DNA of 64,000 nt. Origin: JACRCG01 sp964524835. GTDB lineage: Bacteria; Desulfobacterota; Desulfuromonadia; Geobacterales; Pseudopelobacteraceae. The notes under the pieces were generated by a model. It was not told where the DNA came from, ran no database searches, and was given only the letters and a program-made list of their open reading frames with translations. Below are positions 1-9,196 of the stretch, one piece after another (positions within the stretch are counted from its first letter, which is position 1; the number at the start of each line of letters is the position of its first letter). A program made the position numbers and the translations under genes. The stretch is taken from contig CAZGEG010000004.1 in NCBI GenBank assembly GCA_964524835.1, forward strand, positions 124,001-188,000, written 5' to 3'.

Positions 1-1206
1 GTCCTTATAAATTTGATTAGCAACGCCCTGAAATTCACCGAACGGGGCGAAATATCACTCAAAGTTCATATTGTTGAACTTGTTCCCGAGCATATTGTTA
101 TAAAATTCGAAGTCACAGACTCCGGCATAGGGATACGGCCGGAGGCGCTCCCGCAGATTTTTGACCGCTTTGCCCAGGCTGACGGCTCAACGACAAGACG
201 TTTCGGCGGCTCCGGATTAGGACTTTCAATTGCGCGGCAACTCGCTGAACTTATGGGGGGCTCAATCGGAGTTGACAGTAAATACGGGGTCGGATCGAAC
301 TTCTGGTTCACTGTCCGGTTGGCGCGATTCAGCGGCCAATTGCCTGAGACTTCCTGCACAACGATTGAAAACGACATGGACACTTACGCTGCCATCGGAT
401 CGAGGGTACTTGTAGTAGAAGATACAAAGGTCAACTTTGAAGTTTGCTGTGAACTTCTGATGCACATGGGACACTATCCTATCGTTGTCAACAATGGAGT
501 CGAGGCGGTGGATATTCTGCAGAAAGAACGCTTTGACCTGGTATTGATGGATTGCCAGATGCCGGTCATGGACGGCTATGAAGCAACCCGGAAATATCGG
601 GAGTGGGAATTGACGCAGGGAGACAGTCGCCTGCCCATAATTGCCCTCACCGGAAATGCGATGGAACAGGATAAGCAGCTATGCCTTGATGCCGGCATGG
701 ACGATTATCTGAAGAAACCATTTAACCTGAAACAGTTGAATGATATTTTATCCCGCTGGCTGCCGGGTACTTTTAAAAATGATTCCGTCAACCTGCCCGA
801 AAAAACTTTAACCGCCATTCCTTTAGAGACACACTCCGGTTCCATGCCGCTTCTCGATCGAGCACCGCTGGATGCAATAAAAGAACTGAGGAGACCGGGA
901 ACCCCTGATATTCTGGCAAAAGTTATATCGGTGTATGAAACCGATTCTCCGCAATTAATCATAACGATGCGAAACAGCCTCAAACAAAACAATACGGATG
1001 AGTTAATCAGAGCAGCACACAGTCTCAAAACGTCCAGCGCCATGCTTGGCGCGCAACTTCTGGCAGACCAGTGTCACAGTTTTGAAAAATTGTTGAGGAA
1101 TGGGGAGGAACTTCAGAATGCAAACACGATAATAGACAGGATAGAAACCATGTGCCAGTCGGCGACAATTATGCTGCGTAGCGAGCTTGAAGGGGAAGCC
1201 GGCTAG
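1..1206 (+). CDS. Hybrid sensor histidine kinase, C-terminal part (HATPase-REC-HPt)
   Basis: The frame is open from the first base, so the sensor and phospho-His (DHp) domains lie outside the window. The visible part starts in the N box of the ATPase domain (LISNALKF), followed by the G1 box DSGIGI and the G2 box GGSGLGLSIA, so ATP binding looks intact. A receiver domain follows with the acidic pair VVED, the phospho-acceptor Asp in VLMDCQMPVMDG (residue 180 counted from base 13) and the conserved KKPF. A C-terminal HPt domain has the phospho-His in AHSLKTSSA (about residue 336). This His-Asp-His order is that of BarA/ArcB-type phosphorelays. It ends 31 bp before a convergent gene. The signal and output partner cannot be told from here. 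Confidence 0.93.
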   Translation, partial: VLINLISNALKFTERGEISLKVHIVELVPEHIVIKFEVTDSGIGIRPEALPQIFDRFAQADGSTTRRFGGSGLGLSIARQLAELMGGSIGVDSKYGVGSNFWFTVRLARFSGQLPETSCTTIENDMDTYAAIGSRVLVVEDTKVNFEVCCELLMHMGHYPIVVNNGVEAVDILQKERFDLVLMDCQMPVMDGYEATRKYREWELTQGDSRLPIIALTGNAMEQDKQLCLDAGMDDYLKKPFNLKQLNDILSRWLPGTFKNDSVNLPEKTLTAIPLETHSGSMPLLDRAPLDAIKELRRPGTPDILAKVISVYETDSPQLIITMRNSLKQNNTDELIRAAHSLKTSSAMLGAQLLADQCHSFEKLLRNGEELQNANTIIDRIETMCQSATIMLRSELEGEAG

Positions 1207-1237
1207 AGACGGCTCCCCCTCTGCACAGCCAGTTTGA

Positions 1238-2467
1238 TCAATACGAATAGGAGGATGATACGAATATTGTCCAGCTATTTGAGTTTGCGTCCTGAATGGC
1301 GTTGTTTCCGCCAAGAACCTGCGACTTGCCGCTGCCGAATTTGTAACTTCCACCGCACGAAATCGACGTATTTTTTGTAAAATGGCTTACGGTAAGACTT
1401 CCGCCATACATGTCGATATGTTCTTTCTGGTCTATGCCTCCTTCCACAACTTTTGGAGTATTTGCAAAGTCAGTGAACAGACCGCCGCGAATCGCCCAGT
1501 TTTTGTTGACATAATACTCTGCACCCAGCGCCCCGTTTATAACCGCTTCACGTTTATTCAAGCCGTCTACCCAGGTATAGTCAAAGGCTGAATAATAACT
1601 CAGATCTCCGGAAATCAGCAGCGAGCTGTCCGGAAAGAATGCAACTCCTGCGGTGACCTGATAAGGGTATTTCCGCTTGAAATCATATTCAACATACGTT
1701 CTTGAAGTCGAAGGCGTTGCTGCTTCATAAGATGTAGTTTGTTGTAATATTTCGGAAGTGAGCACAACTGTTTTTGAAAGTGTCAGGCCCAATGAAAGTT
1801 TGTCCATCGGCGCCCACATGACTCCGACAACCGGTTTAAGACCCCATTCGTCACTTTCCACGTAGCCGTTCGACCACTGATCAATTACTCCTGCCGCATT
1901 TACGTTAGAGGCGTTTAGTATCGCTTCCGTATTACGCTTATGAACATAGAGTGTTGCGCCGAATGACAGTGAATCGCTCACCTGGAGAGCAGCTGAAGGG
2001 CCAAATAGATTTGTGTCGTTTTTATTATTGAAATTGATAACAGTTGAATTCCCTGCTCCGGAAAAATCAAATCTCTGATCCTGATCCTCCTGATTGCTGT
2101 CAGGGACTGCGTACGAAAATCCAAGTTTAATTTTTCCGACCGGCTGAATGATGCCGAAGAAGTTCGGCAGCAGCGTTGAGGAGGTTCTGGTCCAATCCTG
2201 GCCATTGATAACTCCTTTGTACGTCCTGTTTGACACACTATAGGCGTTGACGCTGGCGGAGAGGTTCTTTCCGGTAGAATAGGCGATCCCTGCCGGGTTG
2301 TAATACATCCCTCCCGGATCGTCTGATACGGCAGTGTACGCGCCGCCCATGCCGGATGCCCGGTCACCGATCAGTATATTATTGTAATGAAACTCATCGG
2401 CTCCGGAAGTCGCAGGGTACGAGAATAAAGCAAGTATGGCAGCGCCCTGAAGATATCTTCTAATCAT
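1238..2467 (-). CDS. FadL/TodX-type outer-membrane beta-barrel protein
   Basis: 409 residues. A hydrophobic N-terminal signal peptide (ILALFSYPATSGA) is followed by a region typical of the OmpP1/FadL/TodX family: GDRASGMGGAYTAVSDDPGG then MYYNPAGIA. The rest alternates polar and aromatic residues as beta strands do, and the protein ends in an aromatic residue (SSYSY), the usual signal for insertion by the BAM complex. Family members are 14-stranded barrels that pass hydrophobic compounds across the outer membrane; the substrate here is unknown. It overlaps the M48 protease gene by 8 bp and is the last gene of a three-gene operon. Confidence 0.8.
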   Translation of the reverse strand: MIRRYLQGAAILALFSYPATSGADEFHYNNILIGDRASGMGGAYTAVSDDPGGMYYNPAGIAYSTGKNLSASVNAYSVSNRTYKGVINGQDWTRTSSTLLPNFFGIIQPVGKIKLGFSYAVPDSNQEDQDQRFDFSGAGNSTVINFNNKNDTNLFGPSAALQVSDSLSFGATLYVHKRNTEAILNASNVNAAGVIDQWSNGYVESDEWGLKPVVGVMWAPMDKLSLGLTLSKTVVLTSEILQQTTSYEAATPSTSRTYVEYDFKRKYPYQVTAGVAFFPDSSLLISGDLSYYSAFDYTWVDGLNKREAVINGALGAEYYVNKNWAIRGGLFTDFANTPKVVEGGIDQKEHIDMYGGSLTVSHFTKNTSISCGGSYKFGSGKSQVLGGNNAIQDANSNSWTIFVSSSYSY

Positions 2468-3353
2468 TGGTTCCTCCCGGGATCACTTTACGGATCATAT
2501 GTAATGGATTAACACTATTATCTGCCTTCACAGCTTTCATGAATCGTTCCGTGTTCAGGGCCAGCTTCATTCCTGCGATCCCTTCGTCAGACATCGCCCG
2601 TTGGAGAGTATCAAGCCGCACGTCATACACAGGATAGGTTTTTCCGACCCCGCTCTTGATTTTGCCGACCTTATCCAGAAACGTAACAAGTCCGGAAGGA
2701 TCGTACCCGGAGAAGGCACAAAGCAGTACGGCATCTGCGTCGGCCTGCATCTCATCCTCTTTCTTGTAGCCGTCCCGCAAAATCAGGTCCACCGCTTTGT
2801 CAACCGCTTGTGAGAATGCAATCCCGGCCGATTTTGAAGCCCCGCCAATCAGTGCGGCAATCGACGACACCGCCGACTTTTCCGCCCCCTTCAGACTGAG
2901 CTCCTTGACAATATGTCGCTCGGTTACGTGAGCAATTTCATGGGCAAGAACTCCCGCCAGTTCCGCCTCATTTTCCATTTTATCGAGGACCGCCGTCGTG
3001 ACGAAGACATATCCTCCCGGAGTTGAATAGGCGTTGATTTCACCGCTCTCGATAACAATAAAATGGAAATCAAGTTCGGGCCTGTTGCAATTCCTGGTCA
3101 ATGTAGTGCCGACAAGGTTGACATACCTTTGAAGCTCTTCATTGCCCGACAACTTGTACTGGCCGAGCAAACGGGCAGCAATCTCCCTGCCGAAGGTAAG
3201 CTCCTCATCCGTGTCGGTTTCTGCATAGCTGTCGCGGTCTATAACCGAAGAACGGGCCCTCCAGTCAGATTTCTTATCCTCAGCAGCGTGAAGGATGAGC
3301 GGTTGAAAGGCGAAAAGAAGCGCAATTGAGAAAAACAGACTCCATATTTTCAT
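2460..3353 (-). CDS. Periplasmic M48-family zinc metalloprotease
   Basis: 297 residues with a signal peptide (cleavage likely after ILHAA). The zinc site HEIAH is at residues 138-142, and the third ligand is expected in the EDEMQADADA motif near residue 200. There is no TPR domain, so it is shorter than BepA/YfgC (about 490 residues) and closer to LoiP/YcaL-type M48 proteins, which act in outer-membrane protein quality control. The start codon overlaps the stop of the upstream SH3 gene by 4 bp and the end overlaps the FadL-like gene by 8 bp. This supports a joint role in outer-membrane protein assembly, which is inference. Confidence 0.88.
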   Translation of the reverse strand: MKIWSLFFSIALLFAFQPLILHAAEDKKSDWRARSSVIDRDSYAETDTDEELTFGREIAARLLGQYKLSGNEELQRYVNLVGTTLTRNCNRPELDFHFIVIESGEINAYSTPGGYVFVTTAVLDKMENEAELAGVLAHEIAHVTERHIVKELSLKGAEKSAVSSIAALIGGASKSAGIAFSQAVDKAVDLILRDGYKKEDEMQADADAVLLCAFSGYDPSGLVTFLDKVGKIKSGVGKTYPVYDVRLDTLQRAMSDEGIAGMKLALNTERFMKAVKADNSVNPLHMIRKVIPGGTND

Positions 3354-3844
3354 CGTTTACCCCCTTCCAGCTGAAATACCTTGAGCTCATCTGGTGTTAT
3401 CTTCAGCGCCTCAACTTTCTCCAGAGCCTCGAAATCACTCCGTTCACCCTTTGTCACCCTGGCCCGGTCTTCGTAGGTAAGACCCTTCATTCCGGCGACC
3501 ACGGCGGATGAAGACGAAGTTCTCGCTCTGGCGCCAAGCTTGGGGGACGTCTCGGCAGCTTGAGAGACGCTTTTTCCAAGTGGCGGAGTCCTGGCGGTCT
3601 GAACGGCGGGAAGAAAGCCCTGCTTGCCCTTAAAACCGAGCTTCACCCAACTCCCCTCCCTGCCGGCAGGGACAAACTGAAAACCGGAATCCACCGAACC
3701 GAGAACTTCAGCGGCAATAGACGGTTTCGCATAGATTTTGACCCGGTACGGCTGAACGAAGAGCGCTTCTTCAGAAAAAGCTACTGCAGTAAACGTCAAA
3801 TAAAACAGGGTGATGGCAACCAGCAGCACACATTTGTTTTTCAT
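3350..3844 (-). CDS. Secreted SH3-domain protein
   Basis: 164 residues from the ATG at 3844, chosen because GGAGGT lies about 9 bases upstream and a signal peptide begins there (LLVAITLFYLTFTAVAFS). The open frame extends further upstream, but that part lacks a ribosome site. A bacterial SH3-like domain follows (about residues 25-75: VQPYRVKIYAKPS, GSWVKLGFKGKQGFL), of the kind that binds cell-wall peptides. The C-terminal half is low-complexity, then charged, with no recognised domain. It is first in the SH3-M48-FadL operon. Its partner is unknown. Confidence 0.75.
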   Translation of the reverse strand: MKNKCVLLVAITLFYLTFTAVAFSEEALFVQPYRVKIYAKPSIAAEVLGSVDSGFQFVPAGREGSWVKLGFKGKQGFLPAVQTARTPPLGKSVSQAAETSPKLGARARTSSSSAVVAGMKGLTYEDRARVTKGERSDFEALEKVEALKITPDELKVFQLEGGKR

Positions 3845-4104
3845 AACCCGATACCTCCTCACGAGAATTCGGCGTACTATGGATAAATAAAGAACAGCGT
3901 TTAAAAATAACTTGCAATACAGCATGCGTCAAAGCATATTATGTAAGTATACTCGAATATTGAACCATTTCAATTGATGAACAAATGGCCCTTTCAGCCC
4001 GGCAAGAGCCCTTCCTTATTTGATACGATTCTGACTCTCTACCTACATGCCGAGAAACGCTTTTGAAATTTTCTTGGCTATACGAAATTGGCAATATATA
4101 AAAA

Positions 4105-6195
4105 TCACTTCGTTTTCGCCATAAAAACACCGTACCATTCTTCAGGTGGAGGAGAGGCGATAAACTCCCGGCAGCGCTCAGCGTAGAGGGCTGAAACATG
4201 ATCATGCTTTTGGGTGCAAAGAGCATCGAATATCCGCACTGCAGCAGCAAACTCCCTGTTCCGGTACAGCCTGAGTCCCTCATCGAACGAGCCTCGCATC
4301 TCACTGTCATCATAAATCATCAATTCATAAATCGGCACCGGCTGATGCTTACCCTTTACTGCCACCAGATCGATCTCCCGGAAAGGGAACTCACTCCCTG
4401 CCAGCAATTTTGTCGATTCGCTGACGATGATATGCGTGCCGTACATCTTGTTAAGCCCTTCCAGGCGGGAGGCCAGGTTGACGTTGTCTCCGATGGCGGT
4501 GTAGTCAAAGCGCATGGAGGCACCCATGTTGCCGACGACGGCGTCGCCGGTGTTGATCCCGATGCCGATATCGAGGGTCTGGAGGCCCCGTTCGGCAAAT
4601 GAGCGGTTAAGTTCGGCCAGCTTTTCCATCATCTTCATTGCGGTACGGCAGGCGTGTACGGCGTGATCGGTAACATCGAGCGGTGCGTTGTACAGGGCCA
4701 TGACCGCATCCCCGATATACTTGTCGAGCGTACCCTTTTCCTCCATAACGATCTGGGTCATCGGGTTTAGATATTCGTTCAGCACCTGCACCAAATCTTC
4801 CGGTGACAGCTTTTCGGACAGCGATGTGAAGCCGCGAATATCGGAAAACAGGATGCTGATTTCCCTCTTTTCTCCGCCCAGCTTGAGACTGTCCGGGTTC
4901 TTCATGATCCGGGCCACCAGATCTGCGGAAACGTAATTACTGAAGGCCTTCTTCATGTAGCGCCCCTTACGGTCCACGACAAGGCTCCGGTAGATTTCGG
5001 AACCGACCGTCGTCAACCCGAGGGCCATCAGCAGGGAAAGCAGAGACAGGTCAAGATGATATCTGCTGAACAGAAGATAGTTGACGACAAGGTAAAAGGC
5101 GCTCAATCCACTTCCGGCCGAAAAACCGATTGTGGCGCTTGGAGCCAGACCGAGAAGCAGCGCCAAGGTGAGCGGCAGCAGGAACAGCAAGACTCTCTCC
5201 ATGAGAATGGTGCTGCTGTTACGGATTATGAAGCGCTGTTCAAGCGCGTTGGCGGCCGCGGTAGCGTGAATCTCGACGCCGGGAAAGACGGAGTCGAAAG
5301 GGGTCGGTCGAACGTCATAAATGCCCATTTCGGTGAAACCGGCGAATGCCAGTTTCCCCTGCAGCGCATCGGGCGGAAGCCGCCTTTTGATGACATCAAC
5401 CGCCGAATAGGTTGTGATGCTGCCGCCTGGGCCGTAATAATTGACCGAAAGTTCACCCTCATGATTGGACGGAATCGTGTAAGTTCCCAACTTGATTGCG
5501 CGTACCCCGCCCCTCCCGATACTGACATGGGCAGCTTCGCGACTGTACTGCTCCAGCGCGTGCAGAACCAGCGACGGGTATACATCCCCCTTGTACAGCA
5601 TGAGCAGCGGCAACTGCCTGAACAGTCCGTCGGTATCCGAAATAACGTTGAAAAAACCATAACCGATCGCGCCCTCAACTACGTCGGCAATGTTGGCGTC
5701 CAGATTGGCATACTCGATGAGAGGAACTGATGTAACGCCTGAATCGATCTGAAGTTCACGGATTTTAGATGATTGGATCTGCGCCAGTACCTCGGGATCA
5801 ACGGGATGCATTTCATTTCTGAAAAAATGGCCCGCAATAACATTGCCGGACAGTGCAATACTCTCGGCAAGCGCACTGTCCGAGGCACGGTTTTGTACCT
5901 CGGAAAAAACAACATCGAGCGCGGTAACTTTCACACCATACTCAGCCATTCCCTTGATCAGATCGCCGATAATTTCACGTGACCAGGGCCAGCGCCCCAT
6001 CTCTTTGACACTTTTGTTATCAATGGCCACGATAACTACCGAGTCTGGCGGTTTGATTGGACCCCTCAAGAGCAGACGCAGGTCTGTCATTTTAAGGTCT
6101 ACGTTATGGATAAAGGGAGGCGATACGATGTCTATAAGCAGGACCGAGAGTGATGAAGCAAATGCCAGCAGGATAAATACGAGATATTTGCGCAT
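4105..6195 (-). CDS. CHASE2-domain class III adenylate cyclase
   Basis: 696 residues. One N-terminal membrane segment is followed by an extracytoplasmic CHASE2 sensor domain (about residues 30-330; PPDSVVIVAIDNKSV, GRWPWSRE), then closely spaced membrane helices (about 335-405), then a class III cyclase domain. The two metal-binding Asp residues are in ILFSDIRGFTSL and DKYIGDAVMA. The purine-selecting pair is Lys (KYIGD) and Asp (RFDYTAIGD), which favours ATP. The transition-state Asn and Arg are in NVNLASRLEG. A short TPR-like tail follows (FDEGLRLYRNREFAAAVRIF). It probably makes cAMP in response to an envelope signal. It stands alone with about 260 bp to the next gene downstream. Confidence 0.92.
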   Translation of the reverse strand: MRKYLVFILLAFASSLSVLLIDIVSPPFIHNVDLKMTDLRLLLRGPIKPPDSVVIVAIDNKSVKEMGRWPWSREIIGDLIKGMAEYGVKVTALDVVFSEVQNRASDSALAESIALSGNVIAGHFFRNEMHPVDPEVLAQIQSSKIRELQIDSGVTSVPLIEYANLDANIADVVEGAIGYGFFNVISDTDGLFRQLPLLMLYKGDVYPSLVLHALEQYSREAAHVSIGRGGVRAIKLGTYTIPSNHEGELSVNYYGPGGSITTYSAVDVIKRRLPPDALQGKLAFAGFTEMGIYDVRPTPFDSVFPGVEIHATAAANALEQRFIIRNSSTILMERVLLFLLPLTLALLLGLAPSATIGFSAGSGLSAFYLVVNYLLFSRYHLDLSLLSLLMALGLTTVGSEIYRSLVVDRKGRYMKKAFSNYVSADLVARIMKNPDSLKLGGEKREISILFSDIRGFTSLSEKLSPEDLVQVLNEYLNPMTQIVMEEKGTLDKYIGDAVMALYNAPLDVTDHAVHACRTAMKMMEKLAELNRSFAERGLQTLDIGIGINTGDAVVGNMGASMRFDYTAIGDNVNLASRLEGLNKMYGTHIIVSESTKLLAGSEFPFREIDLVAVKGKHQPVPIYELMIYDDSEMRGSFDEGLRLYRNREFAAAVRIFDALCTQKHDHVSALYAERCREFIASPPPEEWYGVFMAKTK

Positions 6196-6275
6196 AATGG
6201 TGACACCACGCGGTCGGATTGTCTGGCTATCAGAAAATAGATTCGTTTACACGGTTTATCCTGCCAGGCGTGCGA

Positions 6276-6308
6276 TAAAATAAAAGGCCGGGCTTATTGC
6301 CCAACCTT
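6276..6308 (-). terminator. Rho-independent terminator of the VOC gene
   Basis: Inverted arms AAGGCCGGGC (6284-6293) and GCCCAACCTT (6299-6308) pair with a small internal mismatch, and the minus strand continues into a T-rich tail. It overlaps the stop codon of the VOC gene at 6294 and ends the resA-like/ccdA/VOC operon. Confidence 0.75.
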
Positions 6309-6734
6309 ATTTTGCACCGGCGACAGTTCATCAAGGACTATCAAATAGCCATCGGGATCGAAGCACCACATCTCTTTGACACCGTACGGCTTGATATCAA
6401 GCGGGTAGAGCACCTCAAGTCCCTCTTCCATAATTGCATCTCGAATATCCTCTATTTCGGTGACTTCAAAATGGAGCGTTACGCCGATGCCGCGAGGGAA
6501 CATGCTGAAACGAGGCTCCAGCACTGGATGGGCTTTGATTACATCGGCCTCCTCCACAAAAATGATCGCCATGCCGTCCATGTCAATGACCAGATGATCG
6601 GGGGCACCTTTCGATGTAAAGGAGCGCCGTACCGGCAGTTCAAGTATGCCGGCGTAAAACGCCTCCGTCACGACAAGTTGCGAAACGGTCAGCTGGATGG
6701 AATGGGGGGAACGATGCGCCTTCACTCGAACCAT
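6294..6734 (-). CDS. VOC (glyoxalase/bleomycin-resistance fold) family protein
   Basis: 146 residues with the paired beta-alpha-beta-beta-beta pattern of vicinal oxygen chelate proteins. The second half shows the usual signature VTLHFEVTEIEDIRDAI and ends with FDPDGYLIVLDEL. A possible metal ligand is the Glu in the last strand (IVLDEL), with His in VTLHFEV. The reaction cannot be told, since the fold serves lyases, dioxygenases and antibiotic-binding proteins. It overlaps the end of ccdA by 13 bp, so the two are translated together, but a link to cytochrome maturation is not known for the family. Confidence 0.78.
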   Translation of the reverse strand: MVRVKAHRSPHSIQLTVSQLVVTEAFYAGILELPVRRSFTSKGAPDHLVIDMDGMAIIFVEEADVIKAHPVLEPRFSMFPRGIGVTLHFEVTEIEDIRDAIMEEGLEVLYPLDIKPYGVKEMWCFDPDGYLIVLDELSPVQNKVGQ

Positions 6735-7453
6735 GTATAAAGAAAATTCATATACCCTGAAAGGCGTGAAAGCCAGTTGGTGTAGATCAGCACACCGACC
6801 ACCATCAGGAAAATTCCGGTAATAATTTCAAAGACGCGGATGTATTTTTTAAAACGGTTGAACAGAGCCAGAAAGCGATGCATGGCAAGAGCAGAAATCA
6901 GGAACGGCACACCCAATCCCAGAGAGTAGAGTAACAGCAGTAAAATCCCGTGATACACACTCTCCTCGGTTGCAGCCACGGCCAATATGCCGGCAAGTAT
7001 CGGCCCGATACAGGGGGTCCAGCCGGCGGCAAACGCAATGCCGACCAGAAAACTCCCGGCATACCCCGCTGGTTTATGTTTAATCGAAATTCTTTTCTCG
7101 CCCAAGAGAAATCGGAGAGGGATGAGGCCGGTCACGTGTATGCCGAGTATCACCAAAAGAACGCCACCCACTTTTCTGATGACAAAAGCATTATCGCTCA
7201 GAAACGATCCGATATACGTTGCGGAGGCTCCCAGCAGGACGAAGACGGCTGTAAAGCCGCAGATAAAAAAGGCTGTATGGAGAATTGTTTTTTGACGGAT
7301 GACATGCGAAGGGTGTTCCGCCTGCAGGTCGGCAAAGGAAATGCCGGTGATGTACGTGACATAGGATGGTATCAGCGGGAGCACGCACGGCGACAGAAAT
7401 GACAGGAGACCAGCAACGAAGGCCCCGATATAGGTTACCTCCTGACTGATCAT
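6722..7453 (-). CDS. ccdA: CcdA-type cytochrome c biogenesis thiol-disulfide transporter
   Basis: 243 residues, about six membrane helices. The two conserved redox cysteines are in SFLSPCVLPLIPSYV (helix 1) and GWTPCIGPILAG (helix 4), each with the prolines typical of CcdA/DsbD-beta. The protein passes electrons from cytoplasmic thioredoxin across the membrane to a periplasmic thioredoxin that keeps apocytochrome haem-binding cysteines reduced. Its start overlaps the stop of the ResA/TlpA-like gene by 4 bp, and that protein is its natural partner. This fits an organism rich in c-type cytochromes. Confidence 0.93.
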   Translation of the reverse strand: MISQEVTYIGAFVAGLLSFLSPCVLPLIPSYVTYITGISFADLQAEHPSHVIRQKTILHTAFFICGFTAVFVLLGASATYIGSFLSDNAFVIRKVGGVLLVILGIHVTGLIPLRFLLGEKRISIKHKPAGYAGSFLVGIAFAAGWTPCIGPILAGILAVAATEESVYHGILLLLLYSLGLGVPFLISALAMHRFLALFNRFKKYIRVFEIITGIFLMVVGVLIYTNWLSRLSGYMNFLYTWFE

Positions 7454-7983
7454 GGGGCTCCCTGCTTCATCAACCCTTCCAGAAACGAAACCGTTTCGGG
7501 AGAATCCCAGGCTAATCCGCCGATGATTTTTTTGACCAGGACTCCCTTTTTATCTATGATAAACGATTCCGGGACCCCGGTAATTCCATAGGCTTTTGTT
7601 GAAGAGCCGCTTTCATCAAGGTATGTCGGAAGGGAAAAACCTGACTCTTTAAAAAATGATTCAATATCCTTCCTCCCCCCTTCATCGATTGAAATCGCCA
7701 CCATCTGAAACGGTTTGCCGGCCATGAGGCTGTTCAGTTTCATCATGGAGGGGATCTCCTCGCGGCAGGGGGGGCACCAGGTCGCCCAGAAATTCAGCAG
7801 TACCACTTTGCCTTTCAGATCTGATAATTTCAGGGTGCTCCCATCTGCCAGCGATGTGACGGTTACATTTGGAGCAGGATTCTTTTCAGCCGCAACAGCA
7901 CTTTTTTTTGGTGATTCCGCCTTGGTGCAGGCTGTAAACGTCAGAAACAGGCACGCTGTGAAAAGGAAAACGATCCGATGCAT
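7450..7983 (-). CDS. ResA/TlpA-like thioredoxin-fold lipoprotein
   Basis: 177 residues. The N terminus is a lipoprotein signal (LTFTAC, Cys19), so the protein is probably anchored on the outer face of a membrane. The thioredoxin fold has the active site WCPPC (Cys70 and Cys73) in NFWATWCPPCREEIPSM, a later cis-Pro in GVPESFIID, and a redoxin-type insert. ResA-type proteins take electrons from CcdA and reduce apocytochrome c disulfides. First gene of the resA-like/ccdA/VOC operon; ATGA overlap with ccdA. Confidence 0.92.
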   Translation of the reverse strand: MHRIVFLFTACLFLTFTACTKAESPKKSAVAAEKNPAPNVTVTSLADGSTLKLSDLKGKVVLLNFWATWCPPCREEIPSMMKLNSLMAGKPFQMVAISIDEGGRKDIESFFKESGFSLPTYLDESGSSTKAYGITGVPESFIIDKKGVLVKKIIGGLAWDSPETVSFLEGLMKQGAP

Positions 7984-8043
7984 GAAACCTCCGGGATATG
8001 TTTAATTGCGCGACTGGAAAAAGGGAACGGCCTGGGAACTGAC

Positions 8044-9012
8044 TTACCTGCTGCGCGTCACCACATATTCGGACAGACTGAGCAGAGCTTCGCGAACGGG
8101 TGACGCAGCGAACTGGAGCAGATGGCCCTTGCAGCGATCTATGTAAAAGCGGGCTTTCTCGATGGTGTAGGTAATACCGCCGTACTGGCTGACCAGTCCG
8201 GATACAGCCCGAAAGTCATCCAGCGACATTTCATCCTGTTCAACAACGGCAGCAATCAATGCCCTTTCTGAATCGCTGCAGAAGCGGAGCGTATGGATCA
8301 GCGGCAGCGTAATCTTGCCCTCTTCAAGATCATGGCCGATGCTCTTGCCGAATTCTTCCTCGGTGGCAACATAGTCAAGAATATCGTCCATCAGCTGGAA
8401 CGCGATGCCGAGGTCCATCCCGAAATCGGCCAAAGCCTGTTGATGTCCCTGTGGTACCGCGCCGAGAATCGCTCCGGCTTCGCAGGCGGCAGACATCAAA
8501 ATGGCGGTTTTGGCGCGGACAACGCTGATGTACCGTTCTTCAGTCAGGTCGAGTTCACCGGTGCAGAGGAGCTGCATGACCTCTCCCTCTGCGATCACTG
8601 TCGTGGCATCGGAGAGGACACGAAGAATATCCATGCTGCCGACATTTACCATGAGCAAAAATGACTTTGAAAACAGAAAATCACCTACCAGCACTGATGC
8701 TTCGTTTCCCCACAGGCTGTTGGCCGAAGCGATGCCTCGCCGCAGCGTAGCGCTGTCAACGACGTCATCGTGCAGCAGGGTGGCCGTGTGAATGAACTCC
8801 ACTACACTCGCCAGCGGGACGGCCTTGTCACCGGCATAGCCGCTCAAACGGGCGGCTAGCAGCAGCAGGGCCGGACGGACACGCTTGCCGCCACTGGAGA
8901 GGACATATTCTCCGACCTTGCGAATCAGAGGTACATCTGACTGCAAATCTTTACGGAACTGTTGTTCGACCAGCTTGAGATCTTCACCGATTATGTTGAG
9001 CGCAGCCTGCAT
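8044..9012 (-). CDS. ispB: Polyprenyl diphosphate synthase (octaprenyl-type)
   Basis: 322 residues from the ATG at 9012, which has AAGGAAG about 9 bases upstream; the frame is open 105 bases further but without a site. It is a trans-isoprenyl diphosphate synthase with the two Asp-rich motifs: DDVVD at residues 82-86 (LLHDDVVDSATLRRG) and DDILD in QLMDDILDYVATEEEFGKS. It chains isopentenyl diphosphate units onto an allylic primer to make the side chain of a respiratory quinone, which in this group would be menaquinone. The product length is not readable by eye; IspB is the closest name. It is transcribed away from the DEAD-box helicase gene across a 184-bp gap. Confidence 0.88.
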   Translation of the reverse strand: MQAALNIIGEDLKLVEQQFRKDLQSDVPLIRKVGEYVLSSGGKRVRPALLLLAARLSGYAGDKAVPLASVVEFIHTATLLHDDVVDSATLRRGIASANSLWGNEASVLVGDFLFSKSFLLMVNVGSMDILRVLSDATTVIAEGEVMQLLCTGELDLTEERYISVVRAKTAILMSAACEAGAILGAVPQGHQQALADFGMDLGIAFQLMDDILDYVATEEEFGKSIGHDLEEGKITLPLIHTLRFCSDSERALIAAVVEQDEMSLDDFRAVSGLVSQYGGITYTIEKARFYIDRCKGHLLQFAASPVREALLSLSEYVVTRSR

Positions 9013-9196
9013 TTGATGACTTCCTTTGAGAAATTCGATGCATAGTAATGGAACGGCTTCCGGTTTGTCAAAGCATTTTTGGTCAGGATTTATGGCATTT
9101 TGAGGGGCGGTGACCATAATCTTTCGATTGCCAGACGAGGCGGCACGGTATATGGTAGAGGAAGCTTGTCAAGAGATGAGCGTCAAAGGAAAAAAT

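Noticed and set aside
5056..5730. A 224-codon plus-strand open frame
   Set aside because: Antisense shadow of the CHASE2-cyclase gene.
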